A stretch of DNA of 7,717 bases from Clostridia bacterium (GTDB taxonomy: Bacteria > Bacillota > Clostridia > Oscillospirales > Acutalibacteraceae): positions 1 to 7,717 of the forward strand of contig CAAEBW010000337.1 of the NCBI GenBank assembly GCA_900754145.1, given 5' to 3'. A program made the position numbers and the translations under genes. Positions 1-7,456 of this stretch are shown here, piece after piece (the first letter of the stretch is position 1; each line of letters starts with the position of its first letter). The notes under the pieces are model-generated. The model made no database searches. It saw nothing but the letters and a program-made list of their open reading frames with translations, and was not told the DNA's origin.

Positions 1-201
1 AATTTCGTCAATTCCTATTTTTTTAAGTGCCGCGCACTTATCCTTCGCGGTCATAATCGAACGCGGTGCACCGCTTAAGAGCGCCTTTGGCGGCAGAGCG
101 AAAATAACCGCGGTTTTTTGCATATCGTCGGGCAGATTAAGCACCGCCCTGTGTCCCTTATGCACACCGTCAAAGGTGCCGAGCGCTATTGCCCTTTTCA
201 T
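1..201 (-). CDS. ribF: RibF, bifunctional riboflavin kinase/FAD synthetase (N-terminal 67 residues only)
   Basis: RibF phosphorylates riboflavin to FMN and adenylylates FMN to FAD in the cytoplasm. Only the first 67 codons lie in the window and the gene runs off the low-coordinate edge. The visible part reads MKRAIALGTFDGVHKGHRAV. It contains the nucleotidyltransferase signature GTFDGVHKGH (residues 8-17), which binds ATP in the FAD synthetase domain. The later stretch TAKDKCAALKKIGIDEI matches the family's 'T..EK...L...G.D' segment. The ATG overlaps the truB stop as ATGA, and an AGAGG ribosome site sits about 7 nt upstream, so it is the last visible gene of the operon and probably translationally coupled to truB. 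The neighbour order truB-ribF is the same in Bacillus subtilis. The kinase domain is not visible, so bifunctionality is inferred from the family. Confidence 0.93.
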   Translation of the reverse strand, partial: MKRAIALGTFDGVHKGHRAVLNLPDDMQKTAVIFALPPKALLSGAPRSIMTAKDKCAALKKIGIDEI

Positions 202-1100
202 AGACTAACCTCTTTCGGGTAATTAATAATACATTTTATAGCAAGCTGATTTTTTGCAAGCTCAGCAACTCCGATACCTAAAAATTTATCGGTTGTCTTT
301 ACCCTTACAAGCTCGCCGTCGGTAAAATCCTTAATTTTCAGTCGGTCAAGGTCGAGCTGACCGCCGTTGCAAAACCGTACAGCCTGCTTTTCGGTCACAA
401 AAACCTCGCGGAGATAACCTACCGCCCTTTCCTCGCTTATTATATATTCACCTATGTTTTGCTCATTAAGCGAGTCGAGCGGAACACAGTTTTCAAGCGA
501 AAAACCGCCCGTATAGGTTCGCCGCAGTTTTGTAAGGCAGGCGCCGCAGCCGAGATGTTCCCCTATATCCCGCGCAAGAGACCTTATATAAGTCCCCTTA
601 GAGACGTGAACATCGATTTCAAAAACATTTTCGGCGTTAAGGGGAGAAATAAGGTTTACCGAAAAAATCTCGACCTTTCGGGCTTCAACCTCGGCAGTTT
701 TACCCTCCCGCGCCAGCTTATAAAGCCGCACGCCGTCCTTTTTAATCGCGCTGTACATCGGCGGGCGCTGCATTAAAGTGCCCGTAAAAGCTTTAAGCGC
801 GTCGCCGAGCTGTTCATTTGTTATATTGACCTGACTTTCGGAAATTATGTTCCCCGTAATATCGTCGGTATCGGTGGCAACCCCTAATTTTACCGCGGCG
901 GTATACCGCTTGTCCGCGTCGAGCAGTAGCCCCGACAAAGCGGTAGCCCTGCCTAAAAGCACAGGAAGCACGCCTGTCGCCATAGGGTCAAGCGTGCCTG
1001 TATGTCCCACGCGCTTCTCGCCCGCCAGACGTTTTATTCTTGCGACCGCGCCGAAGGAGGTTATATTTTCAGGCTTATCAAGTAGTATTAACCCCTGCAT
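198..1100 (-). CDS. truB: TruB, tRNA pseudouridine(55) synthase
   Basis: TruB isomerises U55 to pseudouridine in the T-loop of tRNAs and also acts as a tRNA folding chaperone. The 300-residue length is normal. The N-terminus LILLDKP..ITSF and the motif GHTGTLDPMATGVLP (residues 32-46) are diagnostic, with catalytic Asp38. RPPMYSAIKKDG (112-123) and SKGTYIRSLARDIG (167-180) are the other conserved blocks of the synthase fold. Residues from about 230 to 300 are a C-terminal PUA-like domain. The start ATG lies 3 nt after the nrnA stop, with GGAG about 6 nt upstream inside the end of nrnA. The stop overlaps the ribF start. No anomalies were seen. Confidence 0.97.
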   Translation of the reverse strand: MQGLILLDKPENITSFGAVARIKRLAGEKRVGHTGTLDPMATGVLPVLLGRATALSGLLLDADKRYTAAVKLGVATDTDDITGNIISESQVNITNEQLGDALKAFTGTLMQRPPMYSAIKKDGVRLYKLAREGKTAEVEARKVEIFSVNLISPLNAENVFEIDVHVSKGTYIRSLARDIGEHLGCGACLTKLRRTYTGGFSLENCVPLDSLNEQNIGEYIISEERAVGYLREVFVTEKQAVRFCNGGQLDLDRLKIKDFTDGELVRVKTTDKFLGIGVAELAKNQLAIKCIINYPKEVSL

Positions 1101-1103
1101 AGC

Positions 1104-2075
1104 CTACTCCAGAAAAAAGCCGACAGCCCTAAGCACCTTTTGCTTAACCTCTTCGAGAGTGCCCGTAACAGAAGCTCCCGCCGCCGCCTTATGACCGCCG
1201 CCGCCGAGCTTTTTGCATATTTCAGAGGCATCCAGCGGAGGATATGTACGCAAGGACACCTTAAATTCGTTATCATCGGTCTGCTTTAAGGTAATTCCCG
1301 CGATAACCCCCTCGATACTGCGGGAAATAACCGCTATACCCTCAAGCTCTGTGCCGCTGCAGCCCGTTTTTTCCTGCATTTCGGCGGTAACGGGCAAAAT
1401 GATACATTTTCCGTCAAAGTGAAACTCCGAAGCATCAAGCACCATTCGCTCAAGCTCCAAAAGCTTTCTTGACTTTGTGTCAAACATAACGCGGTTAATT
1501 TCGGGAGCGTCAATATTATATTCATAAAGCTGAGCCGCTATTATATGGGTTTTCGCCGTGACGCTCGAATACTTAAAACAGCCCGTGTCGGTGACAATAC
1601 CCGTAAAGAGCGCCTTGGCGGTAATATCGTTGATGTTTACCTTCATATAGCTTAAAAGCTCAAAGATACACTCCGCGGTTGCGGAAGCATTGGAATCAAG
1701 ATATAAATTTTTGGCGAACCGCACATTTGAAATGTGGTGATCGATATTAAGGTCTACAATATCGCCGAACTCCTCTTTAAGACTTCCCAAAAGCCGCTTA
1801 TCCGCAACATCAACCGCGATAACGGTGGCGTTTTCACGCGATACATGGTCGGTTTTGCGGGCAAAATACCTATATTTTTCGGGAATCACATCGGGACACA
1901 GCACACAGGCGGACTTGCCTATCTCGTTAAGTCCGTAATAAAGCGCGTAGGCAGAGCCCAGCGTATCACCGTCGGGCGAGGCGTGGGTTAAAATAATATA
2001 ATGATCGTGCTTTTTTAAAAACCTTGCGGTCTGCCTTAAATTCAAATCACGACAGCCGTCATTAATCTTCTTCAT
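1104..2075 (-). CDS. nrnA: NrnA-like DHH/DHHA1 phosphoesterase (nanoRNase / pAp phosphatase)
   Basis: Proteins of this family degrade 2-5 nt RNA oligomers from the end of mRNA decay, and many also dephosphorylate pAp. They use two Mn ions. Numbered from the start chosen here (323 residues), the DHH motifs appear in order: HASPDGDTLGS (31-41), VIAVDVAD with Asp89, NIDHH (110-114), and TGIVTDTGCFKYS. The C-terminal DHHA1 substrate-binding domain carries GGGGHKAAAG near residue 291. An in-frame ATG 15 nt further upstream (2090) is possible. I prefer 2075 because GAGGGA lies about 8 nt before it, while the upstream ATG has no comparable site. The gene overlaps the end of rbfA by 14 nt. In B. subtilis nrnA lies outside this operon; a position between rbfA and truB is common in clostridia. 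Which substrate dominates cannot be told from sequence. Confidence 0.93.
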   Translation of the reverse strand: MKKINDGCRDLNLRQTARFLKKHDHYIILTHASPDGDTLGSAYALYYGLNEIGKSACVLCPDVIPEKYRYFARKTDHVSRENATVIAVDVADKRLLGSLKEEFGDIVDLNIDHHISNVRFAKNLYLDSNASATAECIFELLSYMKVNINDITAKALFTGIVTDTGCFKYSSVTAKTHIIAAQLYEYNIDAPEINRVMFDTKSRKLLELERMVLDASEFHFDGKCIILPVTAEMQEKTGCSGTELEGIAVISRSIEGVIAGITLKQTDDNEFKVSLRTYPPLDASEICKKLGGGGHKAAAGASVTGTLEEVKQKVLRAVGFFLE

Positions 2076-2424
2076 CTTTATTTCCCTCATTTAAGGACTC
2101 GATAATTCTTGAGATATTCGCACTCTGCTCTATCGAATCGTCTGCGACAAAGCGCAGCTCAGGCACCTTTCTAAGGGTAAGGCGCGCGCCCAATTCACGG
2201 CGCAGAAAGCCCGACGCCCCTTTAAGAGCCTTTACCGAGGCTACGGTTTGCTCGTAGCCCTCGATAGCGCTTACATAAACAGTCGCATAGGAAAGGTCGC
2301 CCGATACATCAACCTTAACAATGCTTAAAAGCTTGCTTACCCGCGGATCCTTTACCTCACGCAAAAGCTCGGACAGGCAAAGCTTTATATCAGATGTAAT
2401 ACGGTTAATTTTATATCCCGCCAT
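2062..2424 (-). CDS. rbfA: RbfA, 30S ribosome-binding factor A
   Basis: RbfA binds the neck of the immature 30S subunit and helps finish processing of the 5' end of 16S rRNA; it is needed for growth in the cold. The 120-residue length is typical. The single KH-like domain shows the family pattern: KINRITSDIKLCLSELLREVKDPRV (residues 5-29) followed by VDVSGDLSYATVYVS. The C-terminal tail is acidic (EGNKDEED). The ATG shares one base with the infB stop (TAATG). A GGAGGAG ribosome site lies about 11 nt upstream inside infB, so translation is probably coupled to infB. No ylxP lies between infB and rbfA, unlike in B. subtilis. Confidence 0.95.
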   Translation of the reverse strand: MAGYKINRITSDIKLCLSELLREVKDPRVSKLLSIVKVDVSGDLSYATVYVSAIEGYEQTVASVKALKGASGFLRRELGARLTLRKVPELRFVADDSIEQSANISRIIESLNEGNKDEED

Positions 2425-5012
2425 TAATCTCTGTACTCCTCCATAATAAAGGCTTCCAATATATCGCCTTCCTTGATGTCGGCAAATTTTTCAAGACCGA
2501 TACCGCATTCGTAGCCCTGTGCTACCTCCTTTACGTCGTCCTTAAAGCGGCGCAGAGAATCAATCTTGTCCTCGCAGATGACAATACCGTCGCGCACAAC
2601 GCGAATCTGACAGGAACGCAAAATCTTGCCGTTTGTAACATAGCTGCCCGCAACCGTTCCGACATTGGAAATTTTAAATACGCTGCGAACCTCGGCAGTA
2701 CCGAGCTGATTTTCGCGGAATTTCGGGGCAAGCATACCCTTCATAGCCGCCTTGACCTCTTCAATGCAGTCGTAAATTACGCGGTACATACGCATATCAA
2801 CGCCGTCACGCTCAGCCGTCGCCTTTGCGACTGCGTCGGGACGTACATTAAATCCTACAATAATCGCGCCCGAGGTCTGTGCGAGCATTACGTCCGACTC
2901 GTTTATAGCGCCAACGCCGCCGTGAATAACGCTTACCTTGACCTCTTCGTTTGAAAGCTTGACAAGGCTTTCGCGTACCGCCTCAACGCTTCCCTGAACG
3001 TCCGCCTTGACGATTACATTAAGCTCCTTTAGGTCGCCCTCGCTTAACTGGTCAAACAGGTTGTCAAGCGTAACCTTCTGCTTAGCGTTAAAGAGCTCTT
3101 CCTTTGCCTTCTGCTTTCTCTGTTCAACAAGCTCGCGCGCAAGACGCTCGTCTGAAACTGCGTCAAACACATCGCCGGCGTTCGGCGTCTCCGCAAGACC
3201 CGTAATCTCAACAGGTACGGACGGACCCGCGTCTTTAAGGGACTTGCCGTTTTCGTTGGTCATAACACGGACTCTGCCGACCGCCGTGCCCGCGACGATA
3301 ATATCCCCGCTGTGAAGGGTTCCGTTCTGAACAAGAAGCGAAGCTACGGGTCCTCTGCCCTTATCAAGTCTCGCCTCGATAACGATACCCTTAGCTCTCC
3401 TGTCGGGGTTAGCCTTAAGCTCCATCATTTCCGCCACAAGCAGTATGCTTTCAAGCAGATTGTCAATACCCTCGTGGGTCTTAGCCGAAACGGGAACGCA
3501 GATAACATCGCCGCCCCACTTTTCGGGAACAAGCTCGTGCTCGGTGAGCTGTTCAAGCACCCTGTCGGGGTTAGCCTCGGGCTTATCCATTTTATTGATT
3601 GCAACTATAATCTGAACGCCCGCCGCCTTAGCGTGGTTGATAGCCTCTATGGTCTGGGGCATAATGCCGTCGTCGGCGGCGACAACCAGCACCGCAATGT
3701 CGGTAGCCATAGCGCCGCGCTTACGCATTGAGGTAAACGCCGCGTGACCGGGTGTGTCAAGGAAGGTGATGTCCTGACCCTTGCAGTTTACCCTGTATGC
3801 ACCGATGTGCTGGGTGATTCCGCCCGCCTCGGTATCGGTTACGGCGGTATTGCGGATAGCGTCAAGGAGTGAGGTCTTACCGTGGTCAACGTGACCCATA
3901 ACAACCACAATCGGGCTTCTGGGCTTTAAGTTCTCGGCGTTGTCCTCGGTGTCGTCCATAATCTGCTCCTCTATGGTGACAACAACCTGCTTTTCAATCT
4001 TAGCGCCCATTTCGGTGACGACAATTTCGGCGGTATCGTAATCGATAACCTGATTCACGGTTGCCATCATACCGAGCTTCAAGAGCACCTTGATAACCTC
4101 TGCCGCGGTCTTTTTAAGGGCGGCGGCTAATTCACCTACCGTAATTTCCTCGCCCACCGTAACGGTTATCGGGGTCTTCTTTATGCGCTCAAGCTGCATA
4201 CGGCGGATTTTGTCCGCCTCGGTCTCCCGCTTCGCACCCTGGGGACGGCGGTAATCCTGCGATTTCTGCTTGATTTTCTGCTTTCTTGAAAAATTGTCCT
4301 TAATAGTATTTGCAGGAGCAATTATTTCATACTTTTCGTTGTATTTATCAATATTAACGTTTGAGGTTCTTGTGTCTATATGGCGTATTTCCGCGGGACC
4401 GCGCTTAGGGGCTTCGCCCGGCTTTTTCTCGCTCTTGCGGGAAACAAAGGGCTGCGGGTCGGAAACACCCTGCTTTTTCTCACTCTTTTCCGCCGATTTT
4501 TCGGCTTTCGCGGGCTTTTTCTCCTCTGACTTTTTAGCCGCGGGCTTTTGGGTCTCCTTTTCCTCTGCCTTTTTCTCCGGCTTATCAGCCTTTTTTTCGG
4601 GCTTTTTGGCCTCTTTAACCGGCTTTTCTTCCTTTTTTTCGGGCTTTTTGGCGGTCTCTTTCTTTTCCGGTTTGGGCTCATCTTCTGCCTTTTCGGGTTT
4701 AGCGTCGCCCTTAGCTGCCGCCTTAAGCCGCTCTAAAATAGCCATCTGCTCGGCAAGCTTTTTGTTCTTTTCTTCTTCTCTTGCCTTTTTTGCCGCCTCT
4801 CTCGACTCCGCTCCCGTGGCGAAATAAGCCGCAAGGTTCTTAACCTCGTTGCGGTTTAACAGCTCGGTAAAAACTATGCTTATCTCGGTCTCGTCAAGCG
4901 CGGCGCCGCTCTTCTTTGCCGCCCCGGTCTTTTCGGCGACAATGCCTATAATATCCTTAGAGCTAAGGTTAAAATCCTTTGCAAGGTCGCTTACCTTATA
5001 TTTATTCGTCAT
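2424..5012 (-). CDS. infB: IF2, translation initiation factor 2
   Basis: IF2 is the GTPase that brings initiator fMet-tRNA to the 30S subunit and promotes subunit joining. Numbering from the chosen start gives 862 residues. An IF2_N domain (about 1-55, [13 protein letters not shown]) is followed by a long charged linker (about 70-275) and a second IF2_N region (about 280-345). The G domain has G1 GHVDHGKT (373-380), DTPGH (419-423), NKMD (473-476) and SAK (509-511). Beta-barrel domains follow, then the fMet-tRNA-binding C-terminus near [10 protein letters not shown]. Two in-frame ATGs exist, at 5018 and 5012. AGGAGG is only 2 nt from the first but 8 nt from the second, so the second (MTNKYKV) is preferred. 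The 5' end overlaps ylxQ by 11 nt, and the stop overlaps the rbfA start. Confidence 0.97.
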   Translation of the reverse strand: MTNKYKVSDLAKDFNLSSKDIIGIVAEKTGAAKKSGAALDETEISIVFTELLNRNEVKNLAAYFATGAESREAAKKAREEEKNKKLAEQMAILERLKAAAKGDAKPEKAEDEPKPEKKETAKKPEKKEEKPVKEAKKPEKKADKPEKKAEEKETQKPAAKKSEEKKPAKAEKSAEKSEKKQGVSDPQPFVSRKSEKKPGEAPKRGPAEIRHIDTRTSNVNIDKYNEKYEIIAPANTIKDNFSRKQKIKQKSQDYRRPQGAKRETEADKIRRMQLERIKKTPITVTVGEEITVGELAAALKKTAAEVIKVLLKLGMMATVNQVIDYDTAEIVVTEMGAKIEKQVVVTIEEQIMDDTEDNAENLKPRSPIVVVMGHVDHGKTSLLDAIRNTAVTDTEAGGITQHIGAYRVNCKGQDITFLDTPGHAAFTSMRKRGAMATDIAVLVVAADDGIMPQTIEAINHAKAAGVQIIVAINKMDKPEANPDRVLEQLTEHELVPEKWGGDVICVPVSAKTHEGIDNLLESILLVAEMMELKANPDRRAKGIVIEARLDKGRGPVASLLVQNGTLHSGDIIVAGTAVGRVRVMTNENGKSLKDAGPSVPVEITGLAETPNAGDVFDAVSDERLARELVEQRKQKAKEELFNAKQKVTLDNLFDQLSEGDLKELNVIVKADVQGSVEAVRESLVKLSNEEVKVSVIHGGVGAINESDVMLAQTSGAIIVGFNVRPDAVAKATAERDGVDMRMYRVIYDCIEEVKAAMKGMLAPKFRENQLGTAEVRSVFKISNVGTVAGSYVTNGKILRSCQIRVVRDGIVICEDKIDSLRRFKDDVKEVAQGYECGIGLEKFADIKEGDILEAFIMEEYRD
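4470..4710 (-). repeat. Lys/Glu/Pro/Ala-rich low-complexity linker of IF2 with internal repeats
   Basis: This part of infB encodes a highly charged linker of about 80 residues built from degenerate KKPEKK/DKPEKK-like units. At DNA level an exact 22-base unit occurs twice, at 4589-4610 and 4631-4652, exactly 42 bases (14 codons) apart, so gain or loss of a unit would keep the frame. The coding strand has runs of seven A in each copy. Such linkers are common and variable in IF2; it is probably a flexible spacer between the N-terminal domain and the G domain. Confidence 0.75.
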
Positions 5013-5331
5013 TAGCATTTCCTCCTCTGGTGTACGCCTTTAAAAAAGCGTCGGCAAAACCGCTGTCGTTAATTGATAGTATCCCGCACCTGCGGCCGAC
5101 AGCGTCCGACAGGGTTTTTATGTTGAGCCCTTCAAGCCTTAAAAACTGCACAGAGCCTTTATTCGCGAAAAAGGCGGCTTCCTTTTGACTTTTTTCCGAT
5201 ACATCGCAGGCCGCAGTAACAAGCCTTGCTTTTCCGCTTTTGAGTGATTTTAAAGCGGCGTCCATACCGTAGGACAGCCGACCCGCCTTTGCGGCGAACC
5301 CCAAAAGCGCGAGCGCCTTACTGTTCTGCAT
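5002..5331 (-). CDS. ylxQ: YlxQ, L7Ae-family RNA-binding protein
   Basis: This is a small L7Ae/L30e/S12e/Gadd45-type protein of 109 residues, normal for YlxQ. The family binds kink-turn RNA, and B. subtilis YlxQ is described as a K-turn-binding L7Ae homologue of uncertain biological role. The sequence shows [30 protein letters not shown] (residues 9-38 region), the typical first helices and strand, then [16 protein letters not shown] and a C-terminal [19 protein letters not shown] longer frame open upstream runs through ylxR and is not coding; the ATG at 5331 fits the family N-terminus (MQNSKAL) and has AAAGGAC about 9 nt upstream. It overlaps ylxR by 14 nt and infB by 11 nt, so the three are probably translationally coupled. 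Confidence 0.9.
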   Translation of the reverse strand: MQNSKALALLGFAAKAGRLSYGMDAALKSLKSGKARLVTAACDVSEKSQKEAAFFANKGSVQFLRLEGLNIKTLSDAVGRRCGILSINDSGFADAFLKAYTRGGNANDE

Positions 5332-5590
5332 TAGAAAGCGTCCTTTCAAGCTCTGTGAAAACCTCCGCAGGTATCTCCGTTCCGAAGGCTCTTGACAGCG
5401 CGCCTGTTTTTCTCGCCTTTTTAAGACATTCGGCGGATTTACAGATATACGCCCCTCTGCCGTTAAGCTTTCCCGTGGGGTCAAGCTTAATATCGCCCTC
5501 GGGGGTCTTTACTATTCGCAAAAGCTCATTTTTCGGCTTCATTTGGCGGCAGGCGGTGCACATACGCGCGGGCGTTTTTTTAGCTCCCAT
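5318..5590 (-). CDS. rnpM: YlxR/RnpM, nucleic-acid-binding protein (RNase P modulator family)
   Basis: This 90-residue basic protein belongs to the YlxR (DUF448) family. The B. subtilis member has been reported to bind and modulate RNase P, hence the name RnpM; that role is transferred here by homology only. Diagnostic features are RMCTACRQMKPKNELLRIV (residues 9-27) and NGRGAYIC (43-50) with a second Cys at 55. The four cysteines (11, 14, 50, 55) are commonly seen in clostridial members and might bind a metal. The start at 5590 has GAGGAG 7 nt upstream and lies 35 nt after nusA. An upstream in-frame extension reads through the nusA 3' end and is rejected. The 3' end overlaps ylxQ. Confidence 0.92.
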   Translation of the reverse strand: MGAKKTPARMCTACRQMKPKNELLRIVKTPEGDIKLDPTGKLNGRGAYICKSAECLKKARKTGALSRAFGTEIPAEVFTELERTLSNAEQ

Positions 5591-5625
5591 TAAAAAGCTC
5601 CTCTCTCGGTTCGACTCCCGCCGGT

Positions 5626-6714
5626 CTATTCGCCGAAAAATCCGCTTTCGGGGTGAATATCTATCTTCCAGCCCGTAAGCTTTGCGGCAAGCCTTACATT
5701 CTGACCCTTGTTTCCTATTGCCAAGGAAAGCTGTGCTTCGGGCACGCTTGCCTTGCAAACCTTAGGCTCCTCGCTCTCAATCTCAACCGATACAACCTTA
5801 GCGGGAGAAAGTGCCTCGGCAACAAACTCCTTCGGGTCGTCGCTGTATCTTACAATATCAATCTTCTCGCCCGCTAATTCCTCAACAATCTTATTGACAC
5901 GGGCTCCTCTCGGACCTATGCAGGCGCCCACCGCGTCGATTTCCTTGTTTTCAGACCATACGGCTATCTTAGTCCTCGAGCCAGCCTGACGGGAAACCGA
6001 TTTTATTTCAATAGTGCCATCAAAAATCTCGGGCACCTCGGTCTCAAACAGACGCTTTACAAGACCCGGATGTGTACGGGAAAGCATTATTTTAGCTCCC
6101 CTCTTGGTCTCCTTAACATCAACCACATAAACCTTAATGTGGTCGCCCTCGTGCAGCTCCTCCTCGGGAACCTGCTCGAGCTTGGGCAGGGTTGCCTCGT
6201 TATGGCCGATAGTGAGTATCGCGTTGCCCGTCTTCGGGTCGATACGCTCTACAACCGCTGTTACAAGCTCGCGGTTATGGCTCTGGAACTCGGCTAAGGT
6301 CTGACCCCGCTCCGCCTCTCTTACTCCCTGACGGAAGTTGTTTTTAGAGTTCTGCGCAACAACTCTGCCGAACTTCTTGGGGTCGAGCTTTATATCTACA
6401 AAGCCGTTTTCTATAGCGCTCGGGTCAATCGCCGCCGCGTCCTCCTTGGAAATTTCGGAATAGGGGTCCAAAACCTCATCAACCACGGTTTTGCGGGCGG
6501 TAACGGTAAAGACCTCATTCTCGGTATCGATAACGCAGGAGACGATATCGTTTCCGCCGTAATCCTTACGCGCCGCAACAACTATAGCGTCTGCAATCTT
6601 TTCGGCTATAAACTCCTTGGGTATTCCTCTTTCCTCTTCCATAAGCTTCAGCGCTTCAAAGAACTCTTTATTATCGTTCTTCGGCTTTGACGCTTTTCTT
6701 CTTGTACCTGCCAT
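5626..6714 (-). CDS. nusA: NusA, transcription elongation/termination factor
   Basis: NusA binds RNA polymerase and nascent RNA. It promotes pausing and intrinsic termination and takes part in antitermination. The protein is 362 residues, the Gram-positive size, and lacks the C-terminal acidic repeats of Proteobacteria. In order it has an N-terminal RNAP-binding domain (about 15-125, FFEALKLMEEERGIPKE), an S1 domain (about 145-215, ERIDPKTGNAILTIG), KH1 with the GPRG loop (267-270) and KH2 with GNKGQNVRLAAKLTGWKIDI (334-353). The first 14 residues (MAGTRRKASKPKND) are a short basic extension before the usual N-terminus. A TTG 18 nt upstream is in frame, but the GGAGG ribosome site overlaps it; that site lies 11 nt before the ATG at 6714, which I chose. 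The gap after rimP is 38 nt. Confidence 0.96.
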   Translation of the reverse strand: MAGTRRKASKPKNDNKEFFEALKLMEEERGIPKEFIAEKIADAIVVAARKDYGGNDIVSCVIDTENEVFTVTARKTVVDEVLDPYSEISKEDAAAIDPSAIENGFVDIKLDPKKFGRVVAQNSKNNFRQGVREAERGQTLAEFQSHNRELVTAVVERIDPKTGNAILTIGHNEATLPKLEQVPEEELHEGDHIKVYVVDVKETKRGAKIMLSRTHPGLVKRLFETEVPEIFDGTIEIKSVSRQAGSRTKIAVWSENKEIDAVGACIGPRGARVNKIVEELAGEKIDIVRYSDDPKEFVAEALSPAKVVSVEIESEEPKVCKASVPEAQLSLAIGNKGQNVRLAAKLTGWKIDIHPESGFFGE

Positions 6715-6752
6715 TTTTCTCAATTCCTCCAAACAAAGGTTTATTTATTATT

Positions 6753-7205
6753 TTATTCAAAATCACACAGACGGGCTTTGGAAATGTCCTTGTAATCAAG
6801 CTCATATTCCCCGTCATCGGTTTCAAGGACAACACTTTCCGCCGCCGATTTAAGCGTGCCCGTAAGCTCCTTAACGCCGTCAAGTGCTTTATACAGCTTA
6901 ATTTTTACCGTCTTACCGACACAAGCCTCAAAGTGGCTCTGCCTTGTAAGCTCACGCTCTATTCCCGCAGAACAGACCTCCAAATAGTAGGAGACATCAA
7001 TCGGGTCGGCGTCGTCTATTATCGGGTCGATTGCGTGGGAGACATTTGTGCAGTCGTCAATGCTTATCCCCTCGGGCTTATCGATAAACACCCGAAGATA
7101 CCATGACGCCCCCTCCTTTAAAAAGCGGACATCCCAGAGGCTTACCCCCTCGGCCTCAACCGTTTCCTTAATAAGACCGTACACCTTTTCGGCAGCGTTT
7201 GCCAT
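6753..7205 (-). CDS. rimP: RimP, ribosome maturation factor
   Basis: RimP binds the free 30S subunit and assists assembly of its head and central region. The length of 150 residues is typical. The N-terminal domain spans about 1-85 (VSLWDVRFLKEGASWYLRVFIDKPEGISIDDC). It is followed by YYLEVCSAGIERELTR (about 78-93), the family's 'LEVSSPGIDRPL' signature with Cys-Ala in place of Ser-Pro. A C-terminal SH3-like domain (about 95-150) contains VGKTVKIKLYKAL and LTGTLK. GGAGG lies 8 nt before the ATG. It is the first gene of the operon; directly upstream are a leader hairpin and a sigma-A promoter. Confidence 0.95.
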   Translation of the reverse strand: MANAAEKVYGLIKETVEAEGVSLWDVRFLKEGASWYLRVFIDKPEGISIDDCTNVSHAIDPIIDDADPIDVSYYLEVCSAGIERELTRQSHFEACVGKTVKIKLYKALDGVKELTGTLKSAAESVVLETDDGEYELDYKDISKARLCDFE

Positions 7206-7234
7206 TTATCATTCCTCCGTGCGATTCGCAAAAC

Positions 7235-7264
7235 AAAAGTGAGCGGGTCGCCCCACTCACCTTT
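7235..7264 (-). terminator. Terminator-like hairpin in the rimP leader (possible attenuator)
   Basis: On the minus strand the leader reads GTGAGTGGG, loop GCGA, CCCGCTCAC (7260-7239). This is a 9-bp stem with one G-U wobble and a GNRA tetraloop. It is flanked by AAAG and TTTT, which extend pairing by about four weak pairs, and the T-rich tail TTTTGTTTT follows. The plus-strand version has a C-A mismatch and a poorer tail, so it points toward rimP. It begins about 12 nt after the predicted transcript start and ends about 30 nt before the rimP start. A small TGCG-AAT-CGCA hairpin (7230-7220) follows before the ribosome site. It may attenuate the operon, possibly through NusA, or simply protect the 5' end; neither is proven. 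Confidence 0.55.
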
Positions 7265-7282
7265 CTGCTTAATGATGAACCT

Positions 7283-7311
7283 ATTATAACACACCCGATA
7301 TAAAAAATCAA
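7283..7311 (-). promoter_or_regulatory. Sigma-A promoter of the rimP-nusA-infB operon
   Basis: On the minus strand the -35 element is TTGATT (7311-7306) and the -10 is TATAAT (7288-7283), with a 17-bp spacer. TG one base before the -10 makes it an extended -10. The predicted start is near 7276, giving a leader of about 70 nt before rimP. A T-rich tract lies around the -35. Confidence 0.85.
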
Positions 7312-7355
7312 GTGTTTTTTAACTCAAACTTAAAAACAATAGAAAAAACCCTTGA

Positions 7356-7384
7356 TTGACAAAGTATGACCCATAATGTATAAT
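7356..7384 (+). promoter_or_regulatory. Perfect consensus sigma-A promoter of the small toxin-like gene
   Basis: TTGACA (7356-7361) and TATAAT (7379-7384) are separated by exactly 17 bp, a full consensus match. The A-rich stretch 7321-7350 lies upstream and could act as an UP element. The predicted start is near 7391, giving a leader of about 66 nt before the peptide gene. It diverges from the rimP promoter, with 44 bp between the two -35 boxes. Confidence 0.85.
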
Positions 7385-7395
7385 GGCATTTGGAA

Positions 7396-7426
7396 TAAGG
7401 TAAGCCTTAAACGGTAGGCGGTTTAA
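7396..7426 (+). promoter_or_regulatory. Alternative hairpins in the 5' leader of the toxin-like mRNA
   Basis: Three inverted repeats overlap here and exclude one another in part. TAAGG-taag-CCTTA pairs 7396-7400 with 7405-7409. GCCT/AGGC pairs 7404-7407 with 7416-7419. TTAAAC/GTTTAA pairs 7407-7412 with 7421-7426 around an 8-nt loop. GGCGGTT (7417-7423) is also a perfect complement of AACCGCC (7545-7551) at the gene's stop codon. The elements are seen in sequence; that they switch is inferred. Confidence 0.5.
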
Positions 7427-7432
7427 TTCTTG

Positions 7433-7450
7433 CCCTCATTATGGGGGTGA
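7433..7450 (+). promoter_or_regulatory. Strong ribosome-binding site placed in a hairpin
   Basis: GGGGGTGAT (7443-7451) can form nine consecutive pairs, one of them G-U, with the 16S anti-Shine-Dalgarno sequence, and lies about 9 nt before the ATG. CCCTC (7433-7437) pairs with GGGGG (7443-7447) across the loop ATTAT, so the core of this site would be hidden in a 5-bp stem. Sequestered ribosome sites are typical of type I toxin mRNAs. Confidence 0.6.
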
Positions 7451-7456
7451 TGCCCT

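Noticed and set aside
4376..4681. Minus-strand 101-codon Lys/Arg/Pro/Ser-rich frame inside infB
   Set aside because: It is the +1 frame of the repetitive linker. It stays open because of composition, lacks a ribosome site, and is not the frame a -1 slip would enter.
4270..4827. Long plus-strand open frame of 185 codons, Ser/Phe/Leu-rich, opposite infB
   Set aside because: It is antisense to the Lys/Glu-rich IF2 linker; AAA/GAA codons read backward give Phe/Leu/Ser and few stops, producing an artefact.
5332..5484. Upstream extension of ylxQ through ylxR
   Set aside because: The family N-terminus begins at MQNSKAL (5331); the extension is the wrong frame of ylxR and matches no YlxQ.
5591..5758. 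Upstream extension of ylxR through the nusA 3' end
   Set aside because: The family start and a well-placed GAGGAG site are at 5590; the extension is out-of-frame nusA sequence.
7371..7386. Palindrome-like CCAT...ATGG around the toxin promoter -10 as a possible operator
   Set aside because: Only 4 bp per arm match, and the symmetry comes largely from the consensus -10 itself.
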